A stretch of 64,000 nt of DNA, from positions 1 through 64,000 of the forward strand of contig JAKISW010000010.1 of the NCBI GenBank assembly GCA_021648375.1. The letters are read 5' to 3'. The stretch is from Devosiaceae bacterium (GTDB taxonomy: Bacteria > Pseudomonadota > Alphaproteobacteria > Rhizobiales > Devosiaceae). Positions within the stretch are counted from its first letter, which is position 1, and each line of letters begins with the position of its first letter. Positions 51,747-61,507 of this stretch are shown piece after piece. The notes beneath the pieces were generated by a model. That model saw only the letters and a program-made list of their open reading frames with translations, was not told the origin of the DNA and did not search any database. The translations under genes and the position numbers were made by a program.

Positions 51747-52070
51747 ATGGTTAAAATCACACTGGTGGAACCGGGCGGAAAGCAAATTATTGTCGATGCC
51801 AAAGAGGGGGGCAGTCTGATGCAGGCCGCTGTTGCAGCTGGTGTGACGGGGATCGTGGCTGAGTGCGGCGGATCCATGATGTGCGCAACCTGCCACGTAT
51901 ATGTGAATGAAGATGACCTTGAAAAACTCCCAAAAAAAAGCGAGGGAGAAGATGAAATGCTGGATTCAACGGCATCGATACGTAAGGAAAATTCTCGACT
52001 GTCCTGTCAAATTAAAATCGGACCGGAATTGGAAGGGCTTAAAGTCTATCTTCCTGAAAGCCAGTATTGA
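51747..52070 (+). CDS. [2Fe-2S] ferredoxin, putidaredoxin/adrenodoxin type
   Basis: A 107-residue electron carrier. Cluster cysteines are 40, 46, 49 and 87 (CGGSMMCATC and SCQ), the vertebrate-type spacing used with class I bacterial P450s. The acidic EDDLEKLP region is the usual partner-binding helix. Located 52 bp after the P450 gene, so it should donate electrons to it. Confidence 0.94.
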   Translation: MVKITLVEPGGKQIIVDAKEGGSLMQAAVAAGVTGIVAECGGSMMCATCHVYVNEDDLEKLPKKSEGEDEMLDSTASIRKENSRLSCQIKIGPELEGLKVYLPESQY

Positions 52071-52150
52071 CATGGTGATGCCAAGGCAGAATAAGCTTAA
52101 TCCAGAATAGTAAAACAAAGTTTGGACAAAAAAGATTGGCGATAGATAAA

Positions 52151-53377
52151 ATGATTGAAGGCCCGGTAGTAATAATTGGCACCGGGCAGGCAGGTTTTCA
52201 AACAGCGGCCAGTCTGAGAATTGAAGGGTTTGAAGGGGACATTTTTATGTTCGGGGACGAGCCCGGCCTGCCCTATCAGCGCCCTCCTCTTTCCAAAGCA
52301 TTTTTTAAAGATGGCAGTGCCGATCGGTTATTGTTTCGCAATCAGGATTTCTTTGAGAAGAACAGCATCAATATTAAGGACAATTGCTCTGTTAAAAGCA
52401 TTGACCGGCAGAAAAAACAGGTGTTGCTTGATGATGGTGACACAATTTCTTATGAGCATCTGGTTTTGGCAACCGGCACCCGCAATCGCGCATTGCCCAT
52501 TGCCGGATCTGATCTGAAAAATGTATTGGCTTTAAGAACCCTCTATGATGCCAATCATATCAGAAAAACAGCCAAAGCCGGTCAGCGAGTGATAATGATC
52601 GGGGGCGGTTTTATCGGGCTGGAACTGGCCAGTGTATTAAGGGAATTTGGCTGTGAAGTCACGGTGATAGAAGCTGAAAAAAGACCCATGGCCCGCGCCG
52701 TTTCAGAGCAGATATCCACATATTTCGTTGATGCCCACACAAAAAGCGGCATAAAAATTCATTGCAATTCAATGGTTTCGAAAGTTCTGGGAGAAGCAGA
52801 AGCTGAAGGCGTCAAGCTTTCTGACGGGACAGAAATTGGCGCTGATCTGGTGTTCATTTGCGCCGGGGTTGTTCCTAACTCTGAAATTGCATCTGAAGCT
52901 GGCCTAGAAACCAGTAATGGCATATTGGTCGACGATTTGCTGTTGACCAACGATCCTTTTATCAGCGCTATTGGGGATTGCGCGTCATTTGTCCATAAAA
53001 GCAGCGGTACTCTGGTTCGTCTTGAATCAGTACAAAATGCGGCTGATCAGGCAAAATGCATAGCCAAAAGACTGACTGGAACTCCAAAAACCTATGAAGC
53101 GGTGCCTTGGTTCTGGAGCGATCAGGGGGGCAAAAAACTCCAGATTGCCGGCTTGACAGGCAGCGCAGACAAGTTGATTTGTCACAGTGATGATGAGAAT
53201 GGAAAAATAAGCGTATTTGCATTTGAGAATGGGCAGTTTGTCGGGGTTGAAGCTGTAAACATGGCGAAAAACTATGTTATTTCCAGAAAAATCCTTGAAA
53301 CCGGTAAGCCCGTTATGCTGAGTGACTTTGAAGCCAGTGATTTTGATCTGATGGAAATTTTGAAAAAAATCAGTTGA
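52151..53377 (+). CDS. NAD(P)H-dependent ferredoxin reductase, FAD
   Basis: Reductase of the putidaredoxin-reductase type that passes electrons from NAD(P)H to the ferredoxin. FAD motif VVIIGTGQAGFQTAASLR, NAD motif VIMIGGGFIGLELASVLREFG and the second FAD motif FISAIGDCA. The frame opens at TTG 52136, but the ATG at 52151 fits better (408 residues). Completes a three-component P450 system; ends 23 bp from the convergent ATC hydrolase gene. Confidence 0.94.
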   Translation: MIEGPVVIIGTGQAGFQTAASLRIEGFEGDIFMFGDEPGLPYQRPPLSKAFFKDGSADRLLFRNQDFFEKNSINIKDNCSVKSIDRQKKQVLLDDGDTISYEHLVLATGTRNRALPIAGSDLKNVLALRTLYDANHIRKTAKAGQRVIMIGGGFIGLELASVLREFGCEVTVIEAEKRPMARAVSEQISTYFVDAHTKSGIKIHCNSMVSKVLGEAEAEGVKLSDGTEIGADLVFICAGVVPNSEIASEAGLETSNGILVDDLLLTNDPFISAIGDCASFVHKSSGTLVRLESVQNAADQAKCIAKRLTGTPKTYEAVPWFWSDQGGKKLQIAGLTGSADKLICHSDDENGKISVFAFENGQFVGVEAVNMAKNYVISRKILETGKPVMLSDFEASDFDLMEILKKIS

Positions 53378-53400
53378 AGCAGTTGCTGGATTAGCTGAGC

Positions 53401-53889
53401 CTATTTTTCTGTGTTGTTCATTTTATATCGAAAATCACAATGGCTTGCACCCTGCATAATGGTCTGGGTACGGGTAAACTTCATATCGGGATTATATCCA
53501 ATGCAAAAGGCACCATCGCGGTTGCAGGATAGAAGGTGGCCGATTTCCCCTAAACCCATTTCCTTGTACATTTCAGAATATTTACATCGAGTAATATTGA
53601 ACTCAAGGCGATCATCCGATAGATGGCCCATTTCAATTTCCAGCGCCCCGTCCATTTCCCACAGGGGCATCAATTCGGCAAAATCCTTAAAGTTGGGATT
53701 TTGATCCTCAGGTTTCCCACTCAGTGATCGCATGGATTTGCCTTGAGCAATAGCTGATTTTTTTACGGCAGCAGCGACGATTTTTTCCGCTTCTTCATAT
53801 CCATGCCGCTCCTCAACAGTGTCAAACACATCCTTGAGAATAGCGGCTTCTATTCGTCTTAATTCAAGAATTGAAACCGATTTACCCAT
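53401..53889 (-). CDS. ATC hydrolase family protein
   Basis: A 162-residue protein of the L-2-amino-thiazoline-4-carboxylic acid hydrolase family, which open the thiazoline ring of ATC to N-carbamoyl-L-cysteine in L-cysteine salvage. The family-like C-terminal pattern QTIMQGASHCDFRY and conserved cysteines (RCKYSEMYKEMG, LLSCNRDGAFC) are visible. AGGAT lies eight bases before the ATG. Closely follows the VOC gene. Nearby cysK gives a cysteine theme, but the real substrate is unproven. Confidence 0.78.
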   Translation of the reverse strand: MGKSVSILELRRIEAAILKDVFDTVEERHGYEEAEKIVAAAVKKSAIAQGKSMRSLSGKPEDQNPNFKDFAELMPLWEMDGALEIEMGHLSDDRLEFNITRCKYSEMYKEMGLGEIGHLLSCNRDGAFCIGYNPDMKFTRTQTIMQGASHCDFRYKMNNTEK

Positions 53890-53910
53890 TTAACATATCC
53901 TGTAAAATAT

Positions 53911-54774
53911 CTATTTGCCGTCAGCCACAAACACCACAAGGCTGCCGCAGGCCTGAGAAGGGTCAAGAATTATTTTTTCATCTTCGACAATTGGTGACAG
54001 CCCTGCTTTGCTCAGCAATTCGCCAACCAGCGACAAATCTTTTACCGCAACCGTAAACCCGGCCAGATGATTTTCAGGGCGGGCGGGCTCCAAACCGACA
54101 AACAAAGATTGAAATTCATCCCTATTATAAATATGCAGATCAACATCACCGCGACTAACAATAACAGGGGATTTTCCTGAACTTTTTGCCTGCCAAAAAT
54201 AACAAAAATGATTGGCAGCCTTTTGCGGGTCATCAGCCAGCGCAATTATGTTCTTCAAGGCGGTCGCGCCATTATTGTGGGTGGTGAAATCTTCTCGCAA
54301 ATAATGTTGAGGAGTTTTGTGCTGACAGGCTATCCAATAGAACGGAGCCTGAGCGGGGGCCGGCAAAACGATAGAAAATGTCAGATCAAGAACTTCACCG
54401 GAGGGAAGTTTCCATTCGCGACCCGTATCAATAACCGGTGAGACTTTCATCCCCCCTTCATTCAATGCAGTTTTGGTATTTTTTGCATCATTACTTGCCG
54501 CCACCAAAAGCACGGCGCGATCAGGAATTTTTAAGGCTGCTGCCATGGCGGGAGGAGCCAATTGCGCATCATCAAGGGACATCATTTCTACAAAATTGGG
54601 AACTTTGCCACCAGCACCGGAAAAGCAAATAAGCCGATTGCTCATGCCTTCCAGAACACCACGGGGAGTAATTGAAAATCCCATTTTTGAATATACGTCC
54701 ATAGCAAGATCGCTATTTTGAACGCTAAGCATCAGGTGATCAATATCCACAATATCTGAAGTCAAAATCGACAT
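53911..54774 (-). CDS. VOC family protein (Glyoxalase_3-like)
   Basis: Two vicinal-oxygen-chelate modules can be made out: residues ~7-110 (DIDHLMLSVQNSDLAMDVYSKMGFSITPRG) and ~130-285. Proteins of this kind are metal-dependent dioxygenases, lyases or resistance proteins; the specific function is not recognisable. The frame is open into marR; the ATG at 54774 starts just before the first module, though its GAGAGG is right next to it. Between marR and the ATC hydrolase gene. Confidence 0.72.
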   Translation of the reverse strand: MSILTSDIVDIDHLMLSVQNSDLAMDVYSKMGFSITPRGVLEGMSNRLICFSGAGGKVPNFVEMMSLDDAQLAPPAMAAALKIPDRAVLLVAASNDAKNTKTALNEGGMKVSPVIDTGREWKLPSGEVLDLTFSIVLPAPAQAPFYWIACQHKTPQHYLREDFTTHNNGATALKNIIALADDPQKAANHFCYFWQAKSSGKSPVIVSRGDVDLHIYNRDEFQSLFVGLEPARPENHLAGFTVAVKDLSLVGELLSKAGLSPIVEDEKIILDPSQACGSLVVFVADGK

Positions 54775-54793
54775 CCTCTCATTTAAAAAACGG

Positions 54794-55312
54794 TTAAGCC
54801 CTGCGTCGGCGGTCAAAAGTATTTTGCGTAACAGGTCTTATGTTACGAGCCTGTTTTATTTTTAACAAAAGCTCTCGAAACTGCTCGGTTTCTGTTTCGC
54901 CAATTATTTCTGCAACATCTTTTTCCGCGTTGGCCAATGCCTTCAATCCACACGAAAGAAGCTCCCTGCCCTCTTTGGTCACGTTAACGATGCGGTTGCG
55001 CTTGTCTTTTGGATCGTTCGACCAGGCAAGAAAGCCATGCTCCACAAACCCCTGAACCAATTTACTCATTGCCTGTTTAGAAATTCCAGCCTGACGGGCC
55101 ATATCGGTAACCCGCGAACCTTCAAGGCGCATAGTGCGCATCACATGAGCGTCCGCCGACTTTATCATTAGATAGTTTTCTTCACGCAAATATCCAAGAG
55201 CCTGACTTTCAAAAAAAAAGTGCAAATCATCAATCAGGCGACCAAGATTGGTCTGGCGCAGATATTCCAGCTCGTTTTCGGAATTGAAATCCGTTCGGTT
55301 TTTTATGCTCAT
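54794..55312 (-). CDS. MarR family transcriptional regulator
   Basis: A 172-residue winged-helix regulator: recognition region GSRVTDMARQAGISKQAMSKLVQGFVEHGFL and wing DPKDKRNRIVNVTKEG. It starts the marR-VOC-ATC hydrolase group and is only 29 bp downstream of cysK, so readthrough from cysK is possible. Effector unknown; a local regulator of the two downstream genes is the natural guess. Confidence 0.87.
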   Translation of the reverse strand: MSIKNRTDFNSENELEYLRQTNLGRLIDDLHFFFESQALGYLREENYLMIKSADAHVMRTMRLEGSRVTDMARQAGISKQAMSKLVQGFVEHGFLAWSNDPKDKRNRIVNVTKEGRELLSCGLKALANAEKDVAEIIGETETEQFRELLLKIKQARNIRPVTQNTFDRRRRA

Positions 55313-55341
55313 ATCAATACACGCACCAGATCAGACAGAAT

Positions 55342-56325
55342 TTATACGTCATCAAACAGAACAGTTGAAAGATAGCGCTCGGCAAAACTTGGAACAATTA
55401 CCACGATGGTTTTGCCCTTCATTTCATCTCGTTTGGCCATTTGCACTCCGGCAGCAATGGCAGCACCTGAGGAAATTCCGGTGGGTATACCATCAAGACG
55501 GGCTACTTTTTTGGCCATTTCAAGAGCTTCTTCATTACTAACCGGGATGAATTCATCAATGATGGAAAGGTCTAAAACATCAGGAATGATACCGGCACCA
55601 ATGCCCTGAATTACATGGGGAGCATGGGTGCCCCCGGAAAGAACCCGCGAAAGTTCCGGCTCAACAGCAACCATTTTCAGGTCTGCCTTGCGCGGTTTAA
55701 GGGTCTGCCCGATGCCGGTTATTGTTCCCCCGGTTCCAACTCCGGCAAGAATGACATCAACATTTCCATCCGTGTCATTCCAGATTTCTTCGGCTGTGGT
55801 TTTGCGGTGAATATCGGGATTTGAAGGATTGGTGAACTGGCTGGGCATCACTGCGCCAGGATGTTCTTTTAACAATTCCTCAGCCTTTGAAATGGCCCCG
55901 ACCACGCCTTTTTCCTTAGGCGTTAAAACCAGTTCTGCGCCTAGATAGGCCAGCATTTTGCAACGCTCAATCGACATGGAATCAGGCATGGTCAAAATCA
56001 GACGATACCCGCGAGATGCCGCAACAAAAGCCAGACCTATACCGGTATTGCCAGAAGTCGGCTCGATCAAAGTATCGCCGGGTTTAATCTTGCCGTCGCG
56101 CTCAAGATCAAGAATCATGCCAACACCGATGCGGTCTTTTACGCTGGAAATAGGATTGAAAAACTCCAGCTTCAACAGCAAATCAGCAACCAGACCCTCG
56201 TCTTTTGACAGAGAGGGAACGCGCACCAGAGGCGTATTTCCGATAGTCTCAACAATGGAATTATAAATTCTTCCCCGACCGGGTTTATCAAATTTAACTG
56301 GTGCTGATGGAATTGATTTGCTCAT
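55342..56325 (-). CDS. cysK: Cysteine synthase A
   Basis: O-acetylserine (thiol) lyase, PLP-dependent. Signatures: IVETIGNTPLVRV, the PLP lysine in SSVKDRIG, PTSGNTGIGLAFVAASRG, GTGGTITGIGQ and GIPTGISSGAA. 327 residues, normal. Upstream of marR on the same strand. Confidence 0.95.
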   Translation of the reverse strand: MSKSIPSAPVKFDKPGRGRIYNSIVETIGNTPLVRVPSLSKDEGLVADLLLKLEFFNPISSVKDRIGVGMILDLERDGKIKPGDTLIEPTSGNTGIGLAFVAASRGYRLILTMPDSMSIERCKMLAYLGAELVLTPKEKGVVGAISKAEELLKEHPGAVMPSQFTNPSNPDIHRKTTAEEIWNDTDGNVDVILAGVGTGGTITGIGQTLKPRKADLKMVAVEPELSRVLSGGTHAPHVIQGIGAGIIPDVLDLSIIDEFIPVSNEEALEMAKKVARLDGIPTGISSGAAIAAGVQMAKRDEMKGKTIVVIVPSFAERYLSTVLFDDV

Positions 56326-56395
56326 TTTGCGATCTCCTAAATTTGTCGCCTAGCTTAATAGTGATGATTTTTGCGGCAGGCAAAATTTATCAACA

Positions 56396-56773
56396 CTAGC
56401 TTTTTTGTTGCTCATTTTCTGTGGCGTCTCTGCCTGCATCAAGATGCTCTTTAAGATCATCAGGAATTGGCAATGTGGTTGAAAGTTTAATGTTGGCACC
56501 GCCGGTATTACCCAAGGGAACTTTACCAAGGGCAGAGCCGATCATGCCCAAAGGAATTCTGATCAATTGCCCTTTTATTTCATTAAAATCGCCGGTTCTG
56601 ATACCGATAAAAAACATCCATATGTGGGACCGCACATGGGGAAGAACAAAAAACTGCCCTAAAACATGGGCGCGCTCAAAATGGTGAAATGCATCTTTGT
56701 ATTCAGCTTTGGCAAAAAATTTCTTGCCCAGTTTCATCTCTTTTTCAAACGCCGCTTTTAGATCTTTATCCAT
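56396..56773 (-). CDS. DUF3703 family protein
   Basis: A 125-residue protein with the DUF3703 pattern FHHFERAHVLGQFFVLPHVRSHIWMFFIGIRTGDFNEIKGQLIRIP (residues ~30-75, shown here in part by position). Function unknown; members occur in varied, often heavy-metal or stress contexts. The frame is open to 56803; the ATG at 56773 has GAGG five bases upstream. It has its own predicted promoter with an overlapping palindrome ~110 bp upstream. Confidence 0.75.
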   Translation of the reverse strand: MDKDLKAAFEKEMKLGKKFFAKAEYKDAFHHFERAHVLGQFFVLPHVRSHIWMFFIGIRTGDFNEIKGQLIRIPLGMIGSALGKVPLGNTGGANIKLSTTLPIPDDLKEHLDAGRDATENEQQKS

Positions 56774-56884
56774 TTTGCCCTCGCTTTTGCACAGCCCCTG
56801 CAAATTTTTATTATTATTTTTAACCTGATCTGTGCCTAAGATTTAAAAATTGAAGCTTGTCAGCCTGTCAGCATGTCAGTTTGC

Positions 56885-56933
56885 ATAATAAGGGGACGAA
56901 CCCATTTAGTCAATATTGTTGACTAAATGGGTT
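56885..56933 (-). promoter_or_regulatory. Sigma-70 promoter with overlapping 15-bp inverted repeat, upstream of the DUF3703 gene
   Basis: On the minus strand TTGACT (56913-56908), a 17-base spacer and TATTAT (56890-56885) form a near-consensus promoter. A perfect inverted repeat with 15-base arms (56899-56913 and 56919-56933, core TTTAGTCAA...TTGACTAAA, five-base centre) covers the -35. This is the layout of a repressor operator; the adjacent MarR or TetR proteins are candidate binders. Confidence 0.7.
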
Positions 56934-57026
56934 GATTCCACATAACAGGTCATGAACGACCACATTATTTTAACTAAACAAGGCGGGATAGCGTTTGCAA
57001 ATCTAAAATAAAACCAACAAGTTAGC

Positions 57027-60000
57027 CTATTGATCAGCCGCTTGTCTGCGCTCTTTGGCTAGCGTGCTAAGCCCCATATCATCCAAAATGGAGTAAATTG
57101 CTGGCAAAACAGTCAACACCATAATTCCTGAAGTAAACAAACCAAAGGTCAGACTGGTAACCAGCGGGATCAGAATTTGTGCCTGAAGGCTGGTTTCGGT
57201 CAGAATTGGCAACAACCCGACTATGGTGGTAAGCGAAGTTAGAAATATCGCCCTAAAGCGCGCCCGCGCCGCCTGTGCTGCTGCGATGGCCACGGTTTTG
57301 GTATCTCCGTGTTCGCGTTTTACAAAATCTACCAGCAAGATCGAATTGTTAACCACGACCCCTGCCAGCGCTACAAAACCCAGCATTGAGGGCATGGAAA
57401 AATCAAGCCCCATGAACATATGCCCATAAATCACACCGGACAATGACAATGGAATGATCAGCATCACCACAATCGGTTCCACATAAGAGCGAAACAAGAA
57501 ACTGAGCAGCAAAAATACCCCGAACAGCCCAATAAGGAACCCTTGAAGCATGGATTGCTGGGTTTTTACCGCCTCTGCCCGCTGCCCCTCCACATTCAAA
57601 GACACACCGGGAAACCGTTCCAGCAATCCCGGCATAAAGCGCTCGAGCGTATCGCTGACTATGGCACTGGCATTGGCTATGCGAGTGTCAATTGTGCCCT
57701 GCACCGTTACTGTACGCATGCCGTCTTCACGATTAATGCGGCTGTAGCCCTGACCCACTTTGATATTGGCAATTACGCTAAGGGGCACATAGCTGCCATC
57801 TGTGCGCGTGATAACGAAATCATCAAATTTTGAAAGTGAGCTGCGCTCATCTTCTGCCAAAAGCGCTGTCACCTCAAGCAATTGACCCTGCACCTGCATT
57901 TCGGAAACCATTGTGCCGAAATAGGCAGCGCGCAGCTGGTCGGCAACCATCGCTGCCGTTATGCCCATAGGTGCTGCCGCATCACTCAATTGAATTTGCA
58001 TCTCGCGTTTGCCCGGTCGCAAATCATCCAATATAGAAGTTACGCCCTGATAACTGCTTATCCAGTTTTGAAGCTCAAGCGATGCCGCCTTGAGGTTTTC
58101 CAGATTATCCCCCTTCAGGCGCATATCAATGGCAATCCCTGCCGGGCCAATGGTGGATTCAGCATATTTCAAACTGATTATATCCGGTAATTCACCCACG
58201 TTCTGGCGCCATAGCGCCATAATATCATCGGGGCGGCTGACCCTGTCGGCAGAAGGCAACAGATCAACGCTAACAGTTGCCACATGCGCTCCGCTTTCAA
58301 AGGCATCTTTGTTTTCACCATAAAATACCGAAACATGTTGGATCAGTTTCGCACCATCTGGTTGTAATGGTGAGAGTTCCTCATCAGTTTTTTGCAACCC
58401 CTCTTCAAGGCGAGCCACAATGCTTTGGGTACGGGCCAACGGTGTACCCTGGGGCAACAAAACCCGGGCAACAATGGTATCTCCATCAAGTTCTGGAAAA
58501 GCCACAAATTTGAGATATCCGCCAGCAAGCATCCCCACCGATGATAGCAGCAGCGCAATGGCAAGACCGGCAGTTACATAGCGAAAACGGATGGCATAAT
58601 CGACCAGAGGTCCCACCATATGCTCACGCACCCAAAACAGTGCGTTGTTGACATGAGCGGGAATACCTTTTGGCTTATGACGGCTTTCAAGGGTATGAAC
58701 CAGATGATGCGGCAGAATCCAAAAAGCCTCGATAAGAGAAATGCTCAGAACAAACAGCATCACAACCGGCACCACCCGCAAAATTGCACCAAGATCGCCC
58801 GACAAAAATGCCAATGAGCCAAAAATCATCGCGGTAGTGGCAAATGATGCAAGCACATTGGGAAAAACCTGCGCGGCCCCCTCGCTGGCAGCCTGCATTG
58901 GCGTGCGCCCCTTTTCACGAAGGCGCACGATATTTTCGGCAATCACGATGGCATCATCCATCAAAAGCCCGATCACGATCAGCAGGCCTAAGGTGGTCAT
59001 CAAATTAAGCGAGTAACCCACCATCCACATGAGGAATACTCCCCCCATGAACGACACCGGCAGGCCCATCGCCACCCAGAAGGAAAAACGAAAGCCAAAA
59101 AAGGCCCATAGCACCAAAAACACCAGCCCCAGACCCTGCAACCCGTTGACCACCACCAGCTGCAAACGATCACGCACCACAGAGGCCGCATCTGATGTCA
59201 GTTCCAAAACTATGCCATCGGGCACCTGAGTGCGCTCGTATTCTACAAATGCACTAACCGCATCGATAACCCGCAACGCATCCTCGGCGCGGGTCTTACT
59301 AACGTCCAATACGGCTGCGAGTTTGCCGTCAAAGGTGATCTGGTCATCCTCAAGGGCAAAGCCTTCAGTGATTTGTGCCACCTCGCCCAATCGCACCTGT
59401 CCGCCATTTGGCGCCGACCGGATCACCAGATTTGCCAAACTTTCAACATTCTGACGTTCTTCATCCACGCGCACCAACAGGGTTTCACCCCGGGTTTCAA
59501 GAGTTCCCGAGGGCACATCAATGCTGGTGGCCTGTATGGAACGGGCAACATCGGAAACGGATAGCCCAAACTTGCGCAGGGCCTCAACGTTAAGCCCAAC
59601 ACGCAATTCGCGGGTGGAAAATCCTTTGACACTGACAATGGGAATGCCGCCCCAACGCAACATACGCGTACGCACATCTTCGGCATAGTTTTTCAAATCC
59701 GTACGCGCAAGAGGCCCGGTAATCGACACAGAAACAACGAAATCCGTTAAACCCAATGCCTTGACCCGCAAAGTTTCGGCACGATCAGGAAAGTCGGTGA
59801 TCGTCTCGACCTGAGATTTCACATCTGCCACAAAAGCCTGAAAATCTTCGCCCTCATTCATCCGTGCCACCGCCCGTGCCAGCCCCTCGCGGGCCTCGCA
59901 GGATTGAGTATCAAGGGCTGTTACCGCATCCAGAGCATTTTCAATACGTTCACAAATTGCAGTTTCCACATCTTCGGGGCGCGCACCCGGATAGGGCACA

Positions 60001-60137
60001 GTGATTTCCACCCGGCTGGGATCACCACGGGGGAATGTTTCGCGCAGCAATTGCGGGCCAACAAGAATGCCCGAAAGCAATAACAGGATCATCAAAAGAT
60101 TTGAAAAAGTCGGGTGGGCCGTGAAAAAGCGGATCAT
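57027..60137 (-). CDS. RND family efflux transporter permease
   Basis: A 1036-residue inner-membrane proton antiporter with about 12 helices and two large periplasmic loops. The TM4 aspartate pair is in GLLMDDAIVIAENIV; GRTPMQAASEGAAQV is a HAE1-type loop. It overlaps the MFP gene by four bases. Exports small molecules with an outer-membrane channel not encoded here; substrate unknown. Confidence 0.94.
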   Translation of the reverse strand: MIRFFTAHPTFSNLLMILLLLSGILVGPQLLRETFPRGDPSRVEITVPYPGARPEDVETAICERIENALDAVTALDTQSCEAREGLARAVARMNEGEDFQAFVADVKSQVETITDFPDRAETLRVKALGLTDFVVSVSITGPLARTDLKNYAEDVRTRMLRWGGIPIVSVKGFSTRELRVGLNVEALRKFGLSVSDVARSIQATSIDVPSGTLETRGETLLVRVDEERQNVESLANLVIRSAPNGGQVRLGEVAQITEGFALEDDQITFDGKLAAVLDVSKTRAEDALRVIDAVSAFVEYERTQVPDGIVLELTSDAASVVRDRLQLVVVNGLQGLGLVFLVLWAFFGFRFSFWVAMGLPVSFMGGVFLMWMVGYSLNLMTTLGLLIVIGLLMDDAIVIAENIVRLREKGRTPMQAASEGAAQVFPNVLASFATTAMIFGSLAFLSGDLGAILRVVPVVMLFVLSISLIEAFWILPHHLVHTLESRHKPKGIPAHVNNALFWVREHMVGPLVDYAIRFRYVTAGLAIALLLSSVGMLAGGYLKFVAFPELDGDTIVARVLLPQGTPLARTQSIVARLEEGLQKTDEELSPLQPDGAKLIQHVSVFYGENKDAFESGAHVATVSVDLLPSADRVSRPDDIMALWRQNVGELPDIISLKYAESTIGPAGIAIDMRLKGDNLENLKAASLELQNWISSYQGVTSILDDLRPGKREMQIQLSDAAAPMGITAAMVADQLRAAYFGTMVSEMQVQGQLLEVTALLAEDERSSLSKFDDFVITRTDGSYVPLSVIANIKVGQGYSRINREDGMRTVTVQGTIDTRIANASAIVSDTLERFMPGLLERFPGVSLNVEGQRAEAVKTQQSMLQGFLIGLFGVFLLLSFLFRSYVEPIVVMLIIPLSLSGVIYGHMFMGLDFSMPSMLGFVALAGVVVNNSILLVDFVKREHGDTKTVAIAAAQAARARFRAIFLTSLTTIVGLLPILTETSLQAQILIPLVTSLTFGLFTSGIMVLTVLPAIYSILDDMGLSTLAKERRQAADQ

Positions 60138-61507
60138 TTGAGGGCCCCCAAACCTTCAGGCCCCAAAGCCGAAATCTCCTGCATCAGATCATTATCCATG
60201 TGCAGTTCCAGCAAAATGCCCTCGATCATCGGCACGGGAATGCTCACGACGATTTTTGCACCTTCGTCGACCCCACCTGTAATAACAGCCATACGGTCGC
60301 GGTAAAAAGAAACTGTAACCGGAACAAGGCGCAAACGGTTTTGCGCATCCACCAACATGACCTTGTTACCGCGCAAAGCATTTCGCGGAATGGCTATGCC
60401 TTCAACCGGATCAGCCGTCAGCACCGCCTCAACAAACATGCCTTTGGTCAGCGGTGGACGAGTGCCCAACTGGGCGCTTGTGTAAGCGTTGTCCACCCGC
60501 AGGATAACACCCATGGCACCGGTTTTCTGGTCAATCGAATTGCTTATCCTGTCTAATGTTGCAGGCCAGACAATAGATTGAAGTCCAAGCTTGAGCTCGA
60601 TTTGTGCCGTGATCGGAAGTTCTACCAATAATTTATTCAGCTCTGAAGGCGCAAGGGCAATTCCGGGGGTCACATTTCCATATTGGGTAAACAGGATTTG
60701 CATATCTGAGGCAGGAATTTGCGCTTCGACTTCAGCAGCATTTATACCATCAAGTTTCGCCACGGTCTGACCGTTGCTCACCAATTGGCCGATCTCTACC
60801 GAAACAGTATCAACACGGGCTGCAAAAGGCAGGCGCATCTCAGTCCGGGCTAAATTCAACTCCGCCGTTTCAAGCGTTGTCTGATAAACCGCTATCTGTT
60901 CGGTTTGCACCTGCCGTTGAGTTGGCAATAATGCAAGTGATCCGCGCAAATTCTGCACCTTCTGGCTTTGTGTCAAATAGGCCGACCTGCCCCCTTCCCT
61001 AGCCGCCTGCGAGGCCGTTCCGGCTTCATACAGCTTAAGCAATCGCTCCAGCTCCAACTCTTTTAACTCCAGGGATTCTTCTTCGATAGCCAACCCGGCC
61101 TGAAGGTTGCTCATGGACACTTCAATTTCTGCCAATTTTGCCTCGGCGGACCTAATATTGGCGCGAGCCTGAGCTGCCGCCAATTTGTAATCACGATCCG
61201 ACAAGCGTACCAACACAGCGCCAGCTGGAAGTATATCGCCTTTTCTTAGCAATGGATTAATATAGATAGCTGTGCCGGTTACCTGTGAAATTGCCTCATA
61301 GGTTCGTTCCGGAGCGATCAATCCGAAGCCACTTGCCTGGGGGGAAATGAGTGTGGAGCGGGCTTCGATCACCCGCACGGCAATCGCACGCTCGGCCACC
61401 TCGTTTTGGACAGGCGCAGGCTTATTGGAAATCGTATATGCCACAAACCCGACACCCAATGCGACAAACGGCAGCGTCATCAGCAACAGCCTAATAACAA
61501 TTTTCAT
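60134..61507 (-). CDS. RND efflux periplasmic adaptor (MFP) subunit
   Basis: A 457-residue membrane-fusion protein: one N-terminal membrane helix (~7-25), a barrel-sandwich start (GTAIYINPLLRKGDILPAGAVLVRL), a coiled-coil hairpin at ~105-190 and a beta-barrel region. Overlaps tetR and the RND gene by four bases at each end, so all three form one operon. Confidence 0.92.
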   Translation of the reverse strand: MKIVIRLLLMTLPFVALGVGFVAYTISNKPAPVQNEVAERAIAVRVIEARSTLISPQASGFGLIAPERTYEAISQVTGTAIYINPLLRKGDILPAGAVLVRLSDRDYKLAAAQARANIRSAEAKLAEIEVSMSNLQAGLAIEEESLELKELELERLLKLYEAGTASQAAREGGRSAYLTQSQKVQNLRGSLALLPTQRQVQTEQIAVYQTTLETAELNLARTEMRLPFAARVDTVSVEIGQLVSNGQTVAKLDGINAAEVEAQIPASDMQILFTQYGNVTPGIALAPSELNKLLVELPITAQIELKLGLQSIVWPATLDRISNSIDQKTGAMGVILRVDNAYTSAQLGTRPPLTKGMFVEAVLTADPVEGIAIPRNALRGNKVMLVDAQNRLRLVPVTVSFYRDRMAVITGGVDEGAKIVVSIPVPMIEGILLELHMDNDLMQEISALGPEGLGALK

